64,000 bases of DNA from Chrysaora quinquecirrha (GCA_014526335.1 JACTAT010000060.1:5788986-5852985), one strand, 5' to 3'; numbered from the stretch's first letter, positions 47,086 through 59,466 are shown. Notes: generated by a model not told the origin, from the sequence alone. Program-made: numbers and translations.

Positions 47086-47492
47086 TCATTTTACTACTAT
47101 AAAAATGCGGGTCACTGGTGCTCAAGGTTTCAATGACGTATCTCTGTACAAATCAATTCTGTTTTTTCTCGTCATTCTGGCAAAAATGGTCCGCGTTTTT
47201 CCGGAATACATTCAAAGTAAACACGTCATTAACTCATTGATAGCGAGACCTTATTTCTATGCGTGAGACAGACAGTGATTCGTTGATGGAATACAAAGAA
47301 AATTTAGGCCAATTATGTCAACAAAGAGGAATCAAAGAGGCATGATAAATGCTTTCTTGCTCGAAAAGAACATTTCAACCAAAGAAAATCAGCTGATATC
47401 AACAGCAAAAGGAAATAATTTTTTTAAAGGTCATTCTTTAAAAATCTGACTGGTGCTTGAGCACCGGTCGCACCAGTCTGGATCCGCCCCTG

Positions 47493-48718
47493 GGACGCTA
47501 AGTCATTAATTTGACAACAATAATTTGTGGTTAATACTTTTTATCATAATACGATTTTCGTTTTGTTGGTAAACTCAACTTTTGTTAGTATACGAGTATT
47601 TTGCTGTTTGAATAGCTACTATTTCTAGATAAGATTTGCAGTAAGAAGCCGCCAGTTCCACCATTTTGTTTAGTTTCTATAACCCATTCCTGGGTCTATA
47701 GGTGAGTTTCGTAGTATTCTAGCGGTATTTATGTATTTATCGTGTTGTCCAAAGAAATATAATTCGACTTTGATTCATTGAAATTTGCAGCACTTGTTGA
47801 ATGGTTCAATATTTCATGGTTGTCTAGAGTTGGCATTTCGCCCAACTGACTCTCTATAAGAAAGCAGCGAGCGTCGGGAGTCAGGTATCAATAACTAGTT
47901 GTATTAATTAGCGCGACTTTTCAAAAAATGGAAGCCCGGAACACTCTTCTATTAAAAAAGTGTATGTTTAGAGCTGTTTTTTACAGATGTAGGCCCCACA
48001 AAACGCATCACTGTCTGCTTAGAGATACTTCCCTTCATACAACACCGTTGCAATTTCTCTAATGAGTTGCACGCCCACCACTGTACTGATGGTATCCCTC
48101 CACTGTACTGAACATCCACCCCTGTACTGATGGTATCCCTCCACTGTACTGAACATCCACCCCTGTACTGATGGTATCCCTCCACTGTACTGATGGTATC
48201 CCTCCACTGTACTGAACATCCACCACCGTACTCATGGTATCCCTCCACTGTACTGATGGTATCCCTCCACCCAACTCATGGTATCCCTCCACTGTACTGA
48301 ACATCCACCACTGTACTCCAGGTATCCCTCCACTGTACTGAACATCCACCACTGTACTCATGGTATCCCTCCACTGTACTCATGGTATCCCTCCACGCAA
48401 CTCATGGTATCCCTCCACTGTACTGAACATCCACCACTGTACTCATGGTATCCCTCCACTGTACTCCAGGTATCCCTCCACTGTACTGAACATCCACCAC
48501 TGTACTCATGGTATCCCTCCACTGTACTCCAGGTATCCCTCCACTGTACTGAACATCCACCACTGTACTCATGGTATCCCTCCACTGTACTCATGGTATC
48601 CCTCCACTGTACTGAACATCCACCACTGTACTCATGGTATCCCTCCACTGTACTCATGGTATCCCTCCACTGTACTGAACATCCACCACTGTACTGCACA
48701 CCCACCACTGTACTGCAC
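47493..48718 (+). mobile_element. FB2 element, right half, copy Y
   Basis: Interior 47493-47893, then the inverted arm starting at 47894, with the minisatellite 48074-48718 made of 22- and 41-bp units. The inner 368 bp pairs with the left arm at 43503-43861. The outer 450 bp of minisatellite has no partner. Together with the left arm this makes a 5.2-kb foldback-like element that contains the hAT and FB1 insertions. Confidence 0.75.
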
Positions 48719-51700
48719 ATACGTTATGCGGGGTGACTCTGTTGTTTGTGTACACGCCCAAGGAACGTCGTTAAAGAAAGCTAATCAACTTATCAAAAAG
48801 ATTTCTTTATGATCTCCGACTTAAAATGTTCATCCAAGATTTCCAGCACAACGAAAACAACCTTGAAGTTGCCACTCAACTATTAATTACCTCTAGCACT
48901 CAATGGTTACTTAAATCAAGCAAAGCGGCTCGCATCTTTGCCAAACAGTATTTTATTCATTTAGTCTGCCCCCCCCCCCATCCACCCCACGACACACTTC
49001 CATAAAGAACAAGAATACTCAACTCTATTTCAGAAAGTCCACACAATTTTCTAGCATATGACGAGGCCACGAGGGGAAATTCACTCCTTGAAAAACGCGT
49101 ACAACTTCGAATTCCTGTTGTTGTCATGCAAAATCCCTCCGAAATCTAGTTTTAATAGAAATCTCGTATGCTTTTTCAACAGTGAAATGCTCGGGAAATG
49201 CCCTCAGAAATGACCCTCGGTTTAGAAATTCAAGGGGCCGAACAACAACAACCACCGGCTCGGATTGTTGTTCTTACACGAATCTCCTGTACCCCTTTGA
49301 AGCCGAATATCATTATGTAACATTGCAGAAAATATAGTCACGGGCAAAATTAGAACTTAAATGTACGGACTCTTTGAACAAGAAACTGAATGAGCCATTA
49401 AGTAAATCTGATTTAACTTAATGTGATCATTATTGTTAATAAATGTATCATTTAGGTAATTAAAATGAAAAGCCATTAAAGTGAAGCTTCTGGGATTACT
49501 GATTGCTTTCTTCATAACGCATGCCGAAATACCAGTAGGCAGTACCGAGAAAAGGCATTACATTTGAATATTCATGACTATGATTCATGGTTGGTTTATT
49601 GGCAAAGGAATGCTTCCTGAATACTCGGCTGTCTTTGCCAAATTCGATACACAGAATTCACATAAATGGCAATTCTGGTATACGCTTGGCACACCGAAAG
49701 AAATTTATCATTAAACTGCATTACATGTGTCGGCACTTGACTCTAGTTTAGTTTAGTCTAGTTCAGCCCACGCAAGGTCATGTCCTTCCAGCAACTTCCA
49801 CAGATTTAAGGTCATAGGTTATAGGTTACAGAGAATTTGAGAATAACGAAAAGCCCAAGTCTGATTTAGGCATAAGCCATTACATCCTGACAAACCTAAA
49901 TGCCCTTTGCCCTAAGACAATAAAACGCCCCTATACAATGTACCATGATGCTTTGCCGGCGATCGAAAAAATCAGTAATAAACAACATGACGTTGCAAAC
50001 AATCTCAGAAACCAGTTGCAACCAGACAGAAATAAAGTGGAATCTATGTTTACGGACGTCCGAACAAGGGACAAATATTTTCGTCCCAAACGCCATTTCA
50101 TTGTAAAAATAAACAGTGGATACCTCTCTTATAACGGAATGCAACGTTGTTGGTCAGACAGGTGTCCGGTTTTATGGAAGCGCCGCTTAATGCGTTACTT
50201 AAGGAAAGCACATTATTTTTGGATAACGAATTGAAACAATGGGAAGCTCTTCGTGATATCCCATAGCAAAAGCCCGAGTGAATTCAGCCAGGCAGAGATA
50301 GAGGCTATAGATATTGAAAAGTCTGTGAAAGTCTATAAATAAATTCAAATGGATGATATAAATGGATGGAGAAAGAGGATTGATTCATGGTCCCTTGAAG
50401 CAAAGCCCATATATATTTAAAATAAGAGCTATGTTTTTATATTTCATGTTTGAATATAACAAGAATAGGCCTATATCATTGCAAAATGATAATTTATGTT
50501 AGCTGCAATTTGACCTCGTTGGCCATGGCAGTCTCTATAATCTTGGACAATATATATTGGAACTGCCTAAATAGTTTTGCTATTACAGTATCTAGGGTTT
50601 ACCCCTTCTCCCTCTTTTGGGGGTGAAGGGGGAAGCTTTGGAGCTGTTTGAGTAAAAAAAGATGCAATAGGCCGTATTCCTTGGAAAGAGGACTTGTTCG
50701 AAATATTTTGTCCAAGATTGTAGATTGCTGGTACAAGCAAAACGCATTTTGGTTCTGAAGAGAAAACATCAGGGCTGTTTGCCAAAACAACAATGCCATG
50801 ATATCCGGCAAAAGGATACAAATATTGCTATTGTTATTTAGGTATTGCTAATATTGCATGTGCTTTTTATGGAGAAGAATGGCCAAAATAAGAGATATGA
50901 CGTAATGCTATCACGTGACTTGGTGATTGCGATCAACAGGGCTCTATTATACTAGGCCTCTCTAGCACAAATTCGTTTAGCTTCCTTCCTTATCCTGTTT
51001 TTCAATAAGTTACTGCTCAATAAGCAACTAGGACTGGACTGACCTGAACATTAAGCAAATCAAGGGCTCAATTCCCTAGTAAGCAACAAAAGGCCAAACA
51101 GCCAAGCTGCAGCTACGCTGCCTTGTCGTTAAGATATTGTTTTCTCTTGTCTTACATGTTGAAGGTCTTCAGTTAACGTGTTTTCACTTTCTGTCTCCCA
51201 AACGTTTTGTGTTGTAGGCCTAACTAACAGTTAATGATGTTGACCCGCGAGGTCAGGAGTGGTTGTTAGGAACAAAATTTTAAGTATTACTTTCAAGAAA
51301 CTTTGAAGACGGAAATGTCCAAAATTATGAGCAACTTTGGGAGCTGAACAAAAGTCCAGTTGCTTATTGAAAAAAATGGTGTTTTATTACTGAATCCCAG
51401 GAAAACCCATCTTTAGTGTTTTCAAAGAGATCTCCAGAAGCCTGAGCTAAGCCACGTCTAGCCACGTCCGAAACGGGTCTTTGAACTGAATACGGAGGTC
51501 TTTTGCATTGCGCAAGTTTTGAGACCACGTGAGTTTCAACTGTGTGGTGGAGCCTCATTACAGCAGAGGATTTTTTGTTAGGAATTCGGGCAAGTCCCAC
51601 AAAGGCATACCAAAGATTTCATAGGAAAAAGTCATTGCTAATATTAGCACGTGCCACGGCATGAAAAAAGGCATTCATCGGGTTATATTGCAAAAATTTC

Positions 51701-52630
51701 TCCAAAATGTTTTAAAGTTATAAAAATTATCTCATTTTTGTTTCTTTTCTTTTTGACTTTGAAGATGAGTAATGGTACAAAGGAGAAAAATAATGCATCT
51801 ATACTTTACAGGTCAGATGCACTGAGGTATGGTTCATGGCAGGGCATCGGTCCAGAATAATGCAAAACTAAACAAAGGCACCACTTGGTATCAAAAATAC
51901 CGATGCCAAGTCTGTGGTTGGTAAAATTTATTAATGGAAATCTCCGAAAAAACAGTGCCTTGAAGCTAGAAATGATCTCAATTAGCAGTCAATTTTTTAT
52001 AAGAACAGATTTATAAGAAACACCAGGCTGAAATATGGTTCAAACTTTTTTGCTATCTCCGAAACTATTGGAGATACGCACAAGCATAGTTCACCAGCGT
52101 AAAGCCCTCACCCTGAAACGCATTTTAAACATGTTTTTGAGCAGGGTAGGGGGTGACAGGTTAGTTAAAAATCGCTTCAAAAATAAGAAACAGGCAGGCT
52201 GAAATCGAAGCCAATTTTTCTTATAAAAAACACGTGTATCCTATTCTAATGGACTCTGACTCTTCGACGAGCTCTTCGTATTACATAGCAAGAAACTCTT
52301 ATTTAATAATTTTGATTCAGATTAATGCTTTGACTTAATTTTTTCTTGATTGCCAATGCACATTCGATCAATATCGCTAGTTATTTCGCCTTCTGTAAAC
52401 TACATGTTTCACTGGGTCTCATTCTACTTGTATCTTTTTGCTGATATTTGTGAGTAAGAAGTGACAGATAAACATAGAGTTGTAGATAAAACACACAACA
52501 GGACACACGTATACAAAACTAAGTAACATTTTTGACCCCCAATATAAACTCTTGTTTGGGGGAAATCATTCTCAAAAATCTCGTCAACGTCTTGACTTTG
52601 TAAATCCCCCATTCCCTGTACAATGTATTA
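48719..52630. other. Unique part of duplicated locus, no gene seen (copy Y)
   Basis: Counterpart of 36558-39566 plus Y-only pieces at 48715-48893, about 51717-51985 and about 52199-52629. Positions about 51984-52238 look like a worn MITE: TTTTTTATAAGAAC at left and TTCTTATAAAAAACACGTG at right. No gene is recognisable. Confidence 0.45.
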
Positions 52631-53035
52631 CACGCTTTTTTTTATAAGGAACCAGTTTATAAGGAACCTACATGTAGAAGGCCCGAAAATTTAAAGAACT
52701 TATACTACTAAAGAGAAAATCATTAAGGAACTTTTGAATGTTGAATACTTTTATCACTGCAAATAATCAAGAATTAGAAAGCCGGTTCCATTCATTTGCA
52801 GTCGAAAATCACATAAATTGTACGTTAAGCATGTATCCAATGTTTCTTTGAGAAGTCTCGAGCTTTACTCACATGCAAATGTCTCTCTTTTATTGTTAAG
52901 ACCACTGTATGTGCACTTAAAATTAAGGAACTATTAAGGAACTTTTGGAACTACAATTGCCTCAAAAGAGGCCCAAAAATAAGGAACTTTAAGAACTAGG
53001 CCTTGAGGTAGGTTCCTTATAAAAAAAAAAGCGTG
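52631..53035 (+). mobile_element. MITE family 1 (TA target), copy Y
   Basis: 405 bp with CACGCTTTTTTTTATAAGGA ends and TA on both sides (52629-52630 and 53036-53037). Near-identical to 39567-39968. Confidence 0.9.
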
Positions 53036-53861
53036 TATGAATATAGTCTTTAAAAGTTCAGAAAATCTTAAGCAATCCAATCACTTCATTTTTACGAAAA
53101 TCCCAAAAAGAAAAAATCTCAGCAACTTATAATCGAAGTGCCTCAAATTTAATCATTCTAATATCTTGACCACACCACGTTGCCCCAGCACTCTCTCGCG
53201 TTAAAATTCATCTACGTCTAAAACAAGCTTGAAGCTTTTAAAAAACAAAAGTAAAATAAGAAAAAACAAGGAACTAACCTTTATAGACTTTATAGATTTC
53301 ACAGAGAGATTTGAAGACCACAGTTGGAAAATTTTCTCTTTTTTCCGGCTGGAAAACTTCTTCCGTTGAGCACAGAAACCAATCGATCACGACATAAACC
53401 CGAATCATGCAATATATTTTTTTGAGCTGCTTTTATCTGCTTTTGTCCAATCCGATACCACGCTGAGATGTGCAAGGCTCTCTTCTGATTGGTCGATTTG
53501 CTAATATGCTTTATTTCCACCGTCTTTCATCATCAAACCGTTAGTCAATTGTTCGTAGGAAATTCCACAAAACTTTCGGCTTTTTATCAATACCTGATGT
53601 TGGTTGAGTTTTGGTTTCTTATCGTCAATTATGTTTATGGTTAGTTCCGCTGCATCACGAAGGGATGTGTATCATCAATCTCTTTCTTTTCAAATTATTT
53701 AGAATTACAATTGATGGGATAAGTCAATTGCCATAGGCAAATCGTTGGGTACTTGATTGAAGATGAAAATAGGTTTTGTGGATGACTGGATGACTCGAAT
53801 ACGGAAAATGGAACGGCTCTCTGCTGAGGGACATGCGGCGATAGGGGGACGATGGCGCCTA
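53036..53861. other. Y-only segment between two MITEs
   Basis: 0.8 kb missing from X, where the flanking MITEs are five bases apart. A minus-strand frame (53299-53520) of 73 codons lies between possible splice signals (TATTAG upstream, ATAAAG/GTTAGT downstream), but I recognise no family. I see nothing else here. Confidence 0.4.
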
Positions 53862-54230
53862 CACGTTTTTTTATATAAGAACACCGAAATTGAATAAAGC
53901 CATGCAATGTTCTTAATTTTTCCGATTTGAAGGCTCAAAATGTTCTTAATATGTTCTTAATTTTCTTGCTTTTAAAAAGCTGTTGTTCTTCAAATAAGAT
54001 GGTAATTGCTACGAAAAGGGATGCACATGTAAAAATGTCACATATATTCACATTGATTGATAGTTCACCTGTTTTTTAGAGTTGAGAACAGGACAGCGCC
54101 ACTAAAAAAAGGAAATTCTAATTTGTTTCTAGCTTCACAAAGCCTTGCATTGTTCTTAGCATGTTCTTAACTTTTCAGCCTCTGAAGCCTTATGTTCTTA
54201 TATACTTTGTTCTTATAAAAAAAAAACGTG
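53862..54230 (+). mobile_element. MITE family 2 (TA target), copy Y
   Basis: 369 bp with CACGTTTTTTTATATAAGAA and AAAAAAAACGTG ends between TA dinucleotides (53860-53861 and 54231-54232). Internal GTTCTTAA repeats are as in X. Confidence 0.88.
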
Positions 54231-54342
54231 TAGCGGTACATGGGATAGCAAGGGAGCAAAGGGGTGTTGCAGGGTGAAGGCGCAGAAAGAAAAGGGATAA
54301 CGATGGCACAATGGTACATCTTTTTTCGAGCAGGGAGACAAC

Positions 54343-54425
54343 TAGCCTGCGTGCAGACTCAATCATCTACGAAGAAGATAAGCCTCTTACCTCCTTCGTA
54401 GAGGTTTGAGTCTGCACGCAGGCTA
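54343..54425. mobile_element. 83-bp hairpin MITE with 9-bp target duplication (MULE-like)
   Basis: Perfect 20-bp terminal repeats TAGCCTGCGTGCAGACTCAA with further pairing inward (CTACGAAG), leaving a short loop. GGAGACAAC flanks both sides (54334-54342 and 54426-54434). A 9-bp duplication suggests the Mutator superfamily. From memory, hairpins starting with this end are common in coral genomes. It lies in a segment (54237-54453) absent from X. Confidence 0.85.
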
Positions 54426-54453
54426 GGAGACAACTTGCTTTGACTGAGGGCGG

Positions 54454-55394
54454 AGCTTGGCAGGCAAAGACAAAACTTGTCTGCAAAAGGCATTTCGCTT
54501 CAGAAGCATCAGGTTTAAGTCTTCATGCGGTATGTAGCATAGCGACCAGCAGATGGTATGGGGTAGAGGCTGTTATACAGTAGTTCAGGAGAGCCTATTT
54601 TAGCGAGCATGTTTTGCATCGTTTTTTAAGGCTGACTCTATGTTATAACTTCAGAACTTAGCTGTTGAAGAGGACACATATTTGAATACTCACAGAATGC
54701 TGCCTCACAGAATACTCATAGAACTGAATAAAATACACACTGTTACACACACAACACGACAGAATATGCTAAAACTAACGGCACGAGGAACGTTACCTTT
54801 ACCCCAAACAAACAGCATCTTCCAATTAAAACGATCAAAAAGTACGTACCTTAAATTTAAATCAGATTCTTCAGGGAAGCGAAGAATTTCTCTGGACTTC
54901 TCCAGACTTTGCAGACAACAATGCGTAATAGGATTTTCAATGACAGTTTCCCAACTTGTCATTAGGGATTGTCTGCAGGAAGGGTACAAAATATTGTTAT
55001 TTCAAAGATCGAAATCTGGTCTTTATCTGTTCATAATTACTTAAATTTCCACCCCTTTGTCCACACCTGCATTGCCGAAATTCGCGAAAATGTTCAAGGT
55101 TTTTCTTGAAAAAGATCAACTCAATCCAGACAAATGTAGTTTTGTAAATAATGATGATTTATATCTATCAAATCTAATTTTAAATTGTATTAAGATTTTT
55201 GCGATATTTCCCCTGATTTTATCAGTTTGATCAGGTTTGATTGATCCTACCCTTTGTTTCAGATTGAAATGACATCATCCTGCTTGGTTTTGCGTTACTA
55301 GACAGGTCCTGGGCAGGTCAATGGTCTCTATGATGATCACAAAAGTGGGACATAAGTAACCATACAGTATATGCTGGTCATAATGGGGCATTTC
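54454..55394. other. Unique part of duplicated locus (copy Y)
   Basis: Counterpart of 40358-41300. Overlapping anonymous frames on both strands (54682-55044 plus, 54705-54989 minus) show no domain. Confidence 0.45.
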
Positions 55395-55744
55395 CACGTT
55401 TTTTTATAAGAACACTGAAATTGAAGAAAACCATGCAATATTTTTAATTTTTCCGATTAGAAGGCTCAAAATGCTCTTAAAATGTTCTTAATTTTCTTGC
55501 TTTTTAAAAAGCTGTTGTTTTCTTTTAGGTGATAGTTGCTACGAAAAGGACGCACATGTAAACATTTCACATATAGTCACAATGATTGATAGTTCACCTG
55601 TTTTCCAGAGTGGAGAACAGGACAGCCCCACAAGAAAGTGAATTCTAATTCGTTTCACAAAGCCTTGTAATGTTCTTAGCATGTTCTAACTTTTCAGCCT
55701 CTGAAGCCTTATGTTCTTATATACTTTTTTCTTATCAAAAAACG
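55395..55744 (+). mobile_element. MITE family 2, second copy, diverged (Y)
   Basis: Counterpart of 41301-41653 with the same worn ends; a small replacement near 55520 shortens the interior. Confidence 0.8.
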
Positions 55745-55942
55745 TATATCCGCTGATATTAGCCACACATTGGTCTGGAATGGGTGGAATTATTTTTTCA
55801 GAGCACTGTGGCTTGTCAATATCAAGATGGTTTAATGGTCGGACTCAGACTCTGATTTGTTGCTATAAGTGATTGTGCAAAAACAACAACAACAACAACA
55901 ACAAGCGAAATGGTTGGACAATGAGTCGGACTTTTGCAGTGA

Positions 55943-55993
55943 GCCTAGGCCATTGAACTAAAAAGCGATTATTTTAAGTTCAATGGCCTAGGC
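55943..55993. repeat. 17-bp-arm hairpin (copy Y)
   Basis: Same arms as 41852-41900 (GCCTAGGCCATTGAACT and its complement) with a slightly different loop containing GCGATT. Confidence 0.75.
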
Positions 55994-58425
55994 ACCCTCT
56001 ACCTTTCATAAACAAATATCTAAAATCGTGTTTCTTCAAGATCAGTTTGTTCCAAGGGGCTCACTCTTCAAAATGGCGTACGAGATTTTCGTTAAAACAA
56101 AGGGATTTCCAAGGTATTTGCGTGAAAACAATTAGTTATAAAGCAAGGGTGTACGAGATTTCAAAGGAGTGAATCGCGGATCGAGTTCTTCTGCATAATG
56201 CATTTCAACTGCATTTCAACAATTTTTACCCAGACCTTGATCCCACTCTCGTATTTCTTAAAAGGCAAGGTAATCAAAACGAGGCAAAGATTAGAATGAG
56301 GCTGAGCTTTTTTGAAGAGGAACAGCAATCTGCAAAGGACTAAACAGTAAAAGCAGCCCTACAAAACACCAGACATTTCTAGCAAAGCCTATTCAAGTTT
56401 ATACTTCAAAACGATTCAAACATGTTCTTTGCAAATTGAGGTTTTAACTTTGTGTCTATCTATTTCCCGTCTGACTCATGTTGTATTTACAGTGGCAATT
56501 CATGACATTCTTAATATGTTTTCGCATGTTTTCGTCATCATCAAACATTGAATGAAGGAGTAATCCAATTAGCATCACATCTACCGCTTTTGAAACAGAG
56601 GCAAAGCACTTGGCAAGCGGAAAAAGTTAGTCGAGATTCAAATACACACCTTCAAACTTGTTTACAAGAGTATTCGTCAAGTCTCTTTTGAACAAACATC
56701 GAAACTAACAAAATTTTTCCGCTATTTTTCAACCAAACCAACTTATGTGTATTTTACCACAGCAATACCAGAACATGACTTGTAGCATGGTAGCTACGTC
56801 GTCATATCTACATACAACAAGATACAGCAGTATTAATTAGCAAGCAAAGCTAAAAACATAGCTAACAGTAACACAAGAATAGGTTTGATAAAACTAACGA
56901 GAAAACTGAAAAAAAAATTATGTAAAGTTAAATATGCTTAAAATTTTTGCAGTTTTGACAACAACTTTGTTATTTTCGTTAGAAAGGAAATACGGATTTT
57001 GAAACAAAACTGCGACGTATGAATATGAACCTATACCGAAGTTATTCATTACTGCGCCTTCACTTCATGCAGCGCTGCGGAATAAAACGCCCTAACTGCA
57101 CCACTGCACCTTGAACTTGAACTGCTTTTCAACTTCGACCTATGAATCCACAGCAGCAACTATGGCGGAGTTAGGGTTAAGATACATGTAAGGTTCAAAA
57201 CTGAATTAAATTCGCTGCGCCATAACTTCGACGCATGAACGAGGCCAAACAAACTTAACGCTGCCAGTACGAGCACTTTGAGATCTTAGGAAACATCTCT
57301 TGCCCTGCACAGTTTTGATATTTTTGGGGGTTGTGTCGCGTACAGATAGATAGGTAGGCATATACGCTTACTGTCTTCGCAAGGAATAAGGTTTCTGCCC
57401 TTAGCATAGAGGCCCGCATAGAGGGGACCACAAATAGCCTAGGGTTAATCCAAGTAGTGCGACCCACACCCCATGATTCATTTTGCCTGCGCATTGGAAC
57501 TACAGCGAGCTGGCGACTCTCCCAACTCTTCATGGCAAGTTTTTGGACGGGAATGGGAAGTGAGCCCCCAGATAGATTGCGAGTCAAACTCACTCACCAC
57601 TCGGCCGGTCTTGCCCAGCCATACCAACAGCATTCACGACTCAGATTCACATACAATTTGAAAACGTTCTCATTCATTATTTTCCTGTTGATATCCTCCC
57701 TCTGAATCACAACAAATTTCGTGCTTTCCTGGCTGGGTAAGGAACCAGGGCTCAGATTATAGGCGTAATGACGTAACAAAGAGCGCTCCTGAGCCTTTCA
57801 TCTTCAAAATATTTCAACGCCATACTTTAATAGCTGCAGTGGCCTATTTAATTGATTTTAACAAACAGCGACTTGGCAAGCTTCTTGGTTTACAGGATTA
57901 CAGGCGGGGTAACATAACAACGATGAAGCTTTTTATAATCGTGGGAGTTTAATACGTAACATAATGCATCGAACAAAAAGCATCGAGGGAGTAGTATGCC
58001 ACAGTTACACGCTCTTTTTTACAAGAACTTTAAAAAACACTAGAGTGAGTCTGGGTCAAACTTGTCTTAGTAAAACCTCAAAAATCACCTGGTAGAAGTA
58101 GAAATTAATATCATGGCGTAGAAAGACCATCCAAAACTAAGAGCATCCCAGAGGGTCGTTTTAGGGGGGTTAAATGCCCCCCCTGTTCCCTTGAGAAAAT
58201 CCTCTTGTTCCCTGGAGTGTTGCAGGTTTATTCAGATTGATAGTCAAGATTGATAGTCAAGTGGATTGATAGAAAGGATTTTACCTGATCCCTGTTGCCC
58301 GATGTTTCCTTTTTCCCTTTAATGTTCACCTGTTCCCGTGTTCCCTGGAACCCCAAACGTCCCTCATTCTATTATCTCAACCAATGAAACAGTATTGACG
58401 GTATGATGTCATAAAACGATTGAGA

Positions 58426-58448
58426 TGACGTCAAAAAGTGTGACGTCA
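58426..58448. promoter_or_regulatory. Two CRE-like palindromes TGACGTCA (copy Y)
   Basis: 58426-58433 and 58441-58448, as in X. Possible bZIP binding; no attached gene is identified. Confidence 0.3.
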
Positions 58449-58896
58449 TTAGATAATTTGAGATGTGAATTGGCTAGTGATAATTGATACTCGAAGTAGG
58501 TTCAGAACCTCGTAGAAACAGAACAGAATACAGAGGGTCAAGGAAAGTTAGGTGGGGCTGTTTTCTCGCGTCTAGCATTCTTTTCCTTTGCAGAGACAAC
58601 AATATCATGATGATAGTATCTTATTCCAAAGTCTCATTGAACATTGATATCATCAGTGTTCGCAGTTCGTGTGTTGAAGTATGCTGAAGTACCATTTGAC
58701 AAAGACGAATTATCGAGCACTTGAAAATGTACAGGGAATAGTTAGTCATCTTGCTAGTTTCGCAGTTTAATTAGTTAGTTGGTATTAATTAGCTTCACTT
58801 TACTTAGATTTAAGTTATAGTTTTACCAACTTTAAAGAAAGAAAGAAAAAAGGAAAAACTAGGGAAAACCAGAAAAACATTTAACATTTTGGCATA

Positions 58897-59273
58897 CACA
58901 CTTTTTTTTTTATAAGAATACCTTATTTTTTGCCGAGCCTCGATTATTCTTAAGCTTTTTCGATTTTGAGCCTGAAAATATTCTTAAATTATTCTTTAAT
59001 CATCAATGTTGTAAATTGGCCTGAAGATAAAAAAAAATAAGTCAAATCTTTGTCATTTGTTATTTTATATTCAAAAAGAACATGAACGGAACAGAACAAT
59101 ATAAATACAGTAGCCAGACAATCACACTTATTATACGGAGTAAAAAACGCAGAGAAATAAAAATGATCCTGGTCAAGCTTGAGCCTCAGATTATTCTTAA
59201 ATAATTCTTAAATTTCAGCAATTTTGAGCCTGAATATTCTTATAGACTGTATTCTTATAAAAAAAAAAGTGTG
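58897..59273 (+). mobile_element. MITE family 3 (TA target), complete copy
   Basis: Ends CACACTTTTTTTTTTATAAG and AAAAAAAGTGTG, TA on both sides (58895-58896 and 59274-59275). Internal ATTCTTAA motifs are repeated. Copy X has the unfilled target GGCATACAGTATGCC (TA at 43280-43281), which proves the borders and the 2-bp TA duplication. No coding capacity. Confidence 0.92.
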
Positions 59274-59288
59274 TACAGTATGCCTTAC

Positions 59289-59466
59289 CTTTTTCGTACC
59301 CAATCATCAGCTCTGTTATATTTCCTGATGCCCCGATTCCAACCTCCATGCTGTGGAAATGCATTCCAACCTCCATTCTGTTCTGTTGGTAGTAGTTGGT
59401 CGCGACCAGCAATCTATTGTTAAAATCAAATTATCATCGAGCCATACTCCATTATCTTTTATTTTA
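59289..59466 (-). other. Candidate spliced exon, 178 bp, unknown gene (copy Y)
   Basis: Identical in plan to 43295-43472, with strong acceptor and donor signals on the minus strand and no frame open throughout. The family 3 MITE lies 15 bp beyond the donor, which would be inside the following intron if the exon is real. Confidence 0.25.

Larger units (their letters stand above)
43905..47492. mobile_element. hAT-type element, split by FB1
   Basis: Terminal repeats CAGGGGCGGATCCAG at 43905 and its complement ending at 47492. The CAGGGGCGGATCC end is widespread among animal hAT elements. Without FB1 and one target copy it would be about 1.08 kb. The left part (to 44222) has repeated GGGCGTGG motifs; the right part has a 61-bp minisatellite. 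No transposase frame is seen. Flanks share GGACG but not a full octamer, so the target duplication is imperfect. It lies inside FB2. Confidence 0.75.
55745..58896. other. Unique part of duplicated locus plus Y-only blocks
   Basis: Includes the hairpin at 55943-55993, a Y-only piece near 56460-56770 and a 1.2-kb Y-only block near 56938-58170. Overlapping frames at 57255-57705 on both strands reach 112 codons but carry no recognisable domain. A plus-strand TTTTCCTTTGCAG acceptor-like word near 58574-58590 has no clear exon after it. Confidence 0.4.

Noticed and set aside
48074..48718. CRISPR-like appearance of regularly repeated units
   Set aside because: Units are contiguous tandem repeats without unique spacers, there are no cas genes, and the DNA is eukaryotic.
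43503..48718. Transposase gene inside the nested element cluster
   Set aside because: No frame with a DDE, BED-zinc-finger or dimerisation motif is present; all elements appear non-autonomous.
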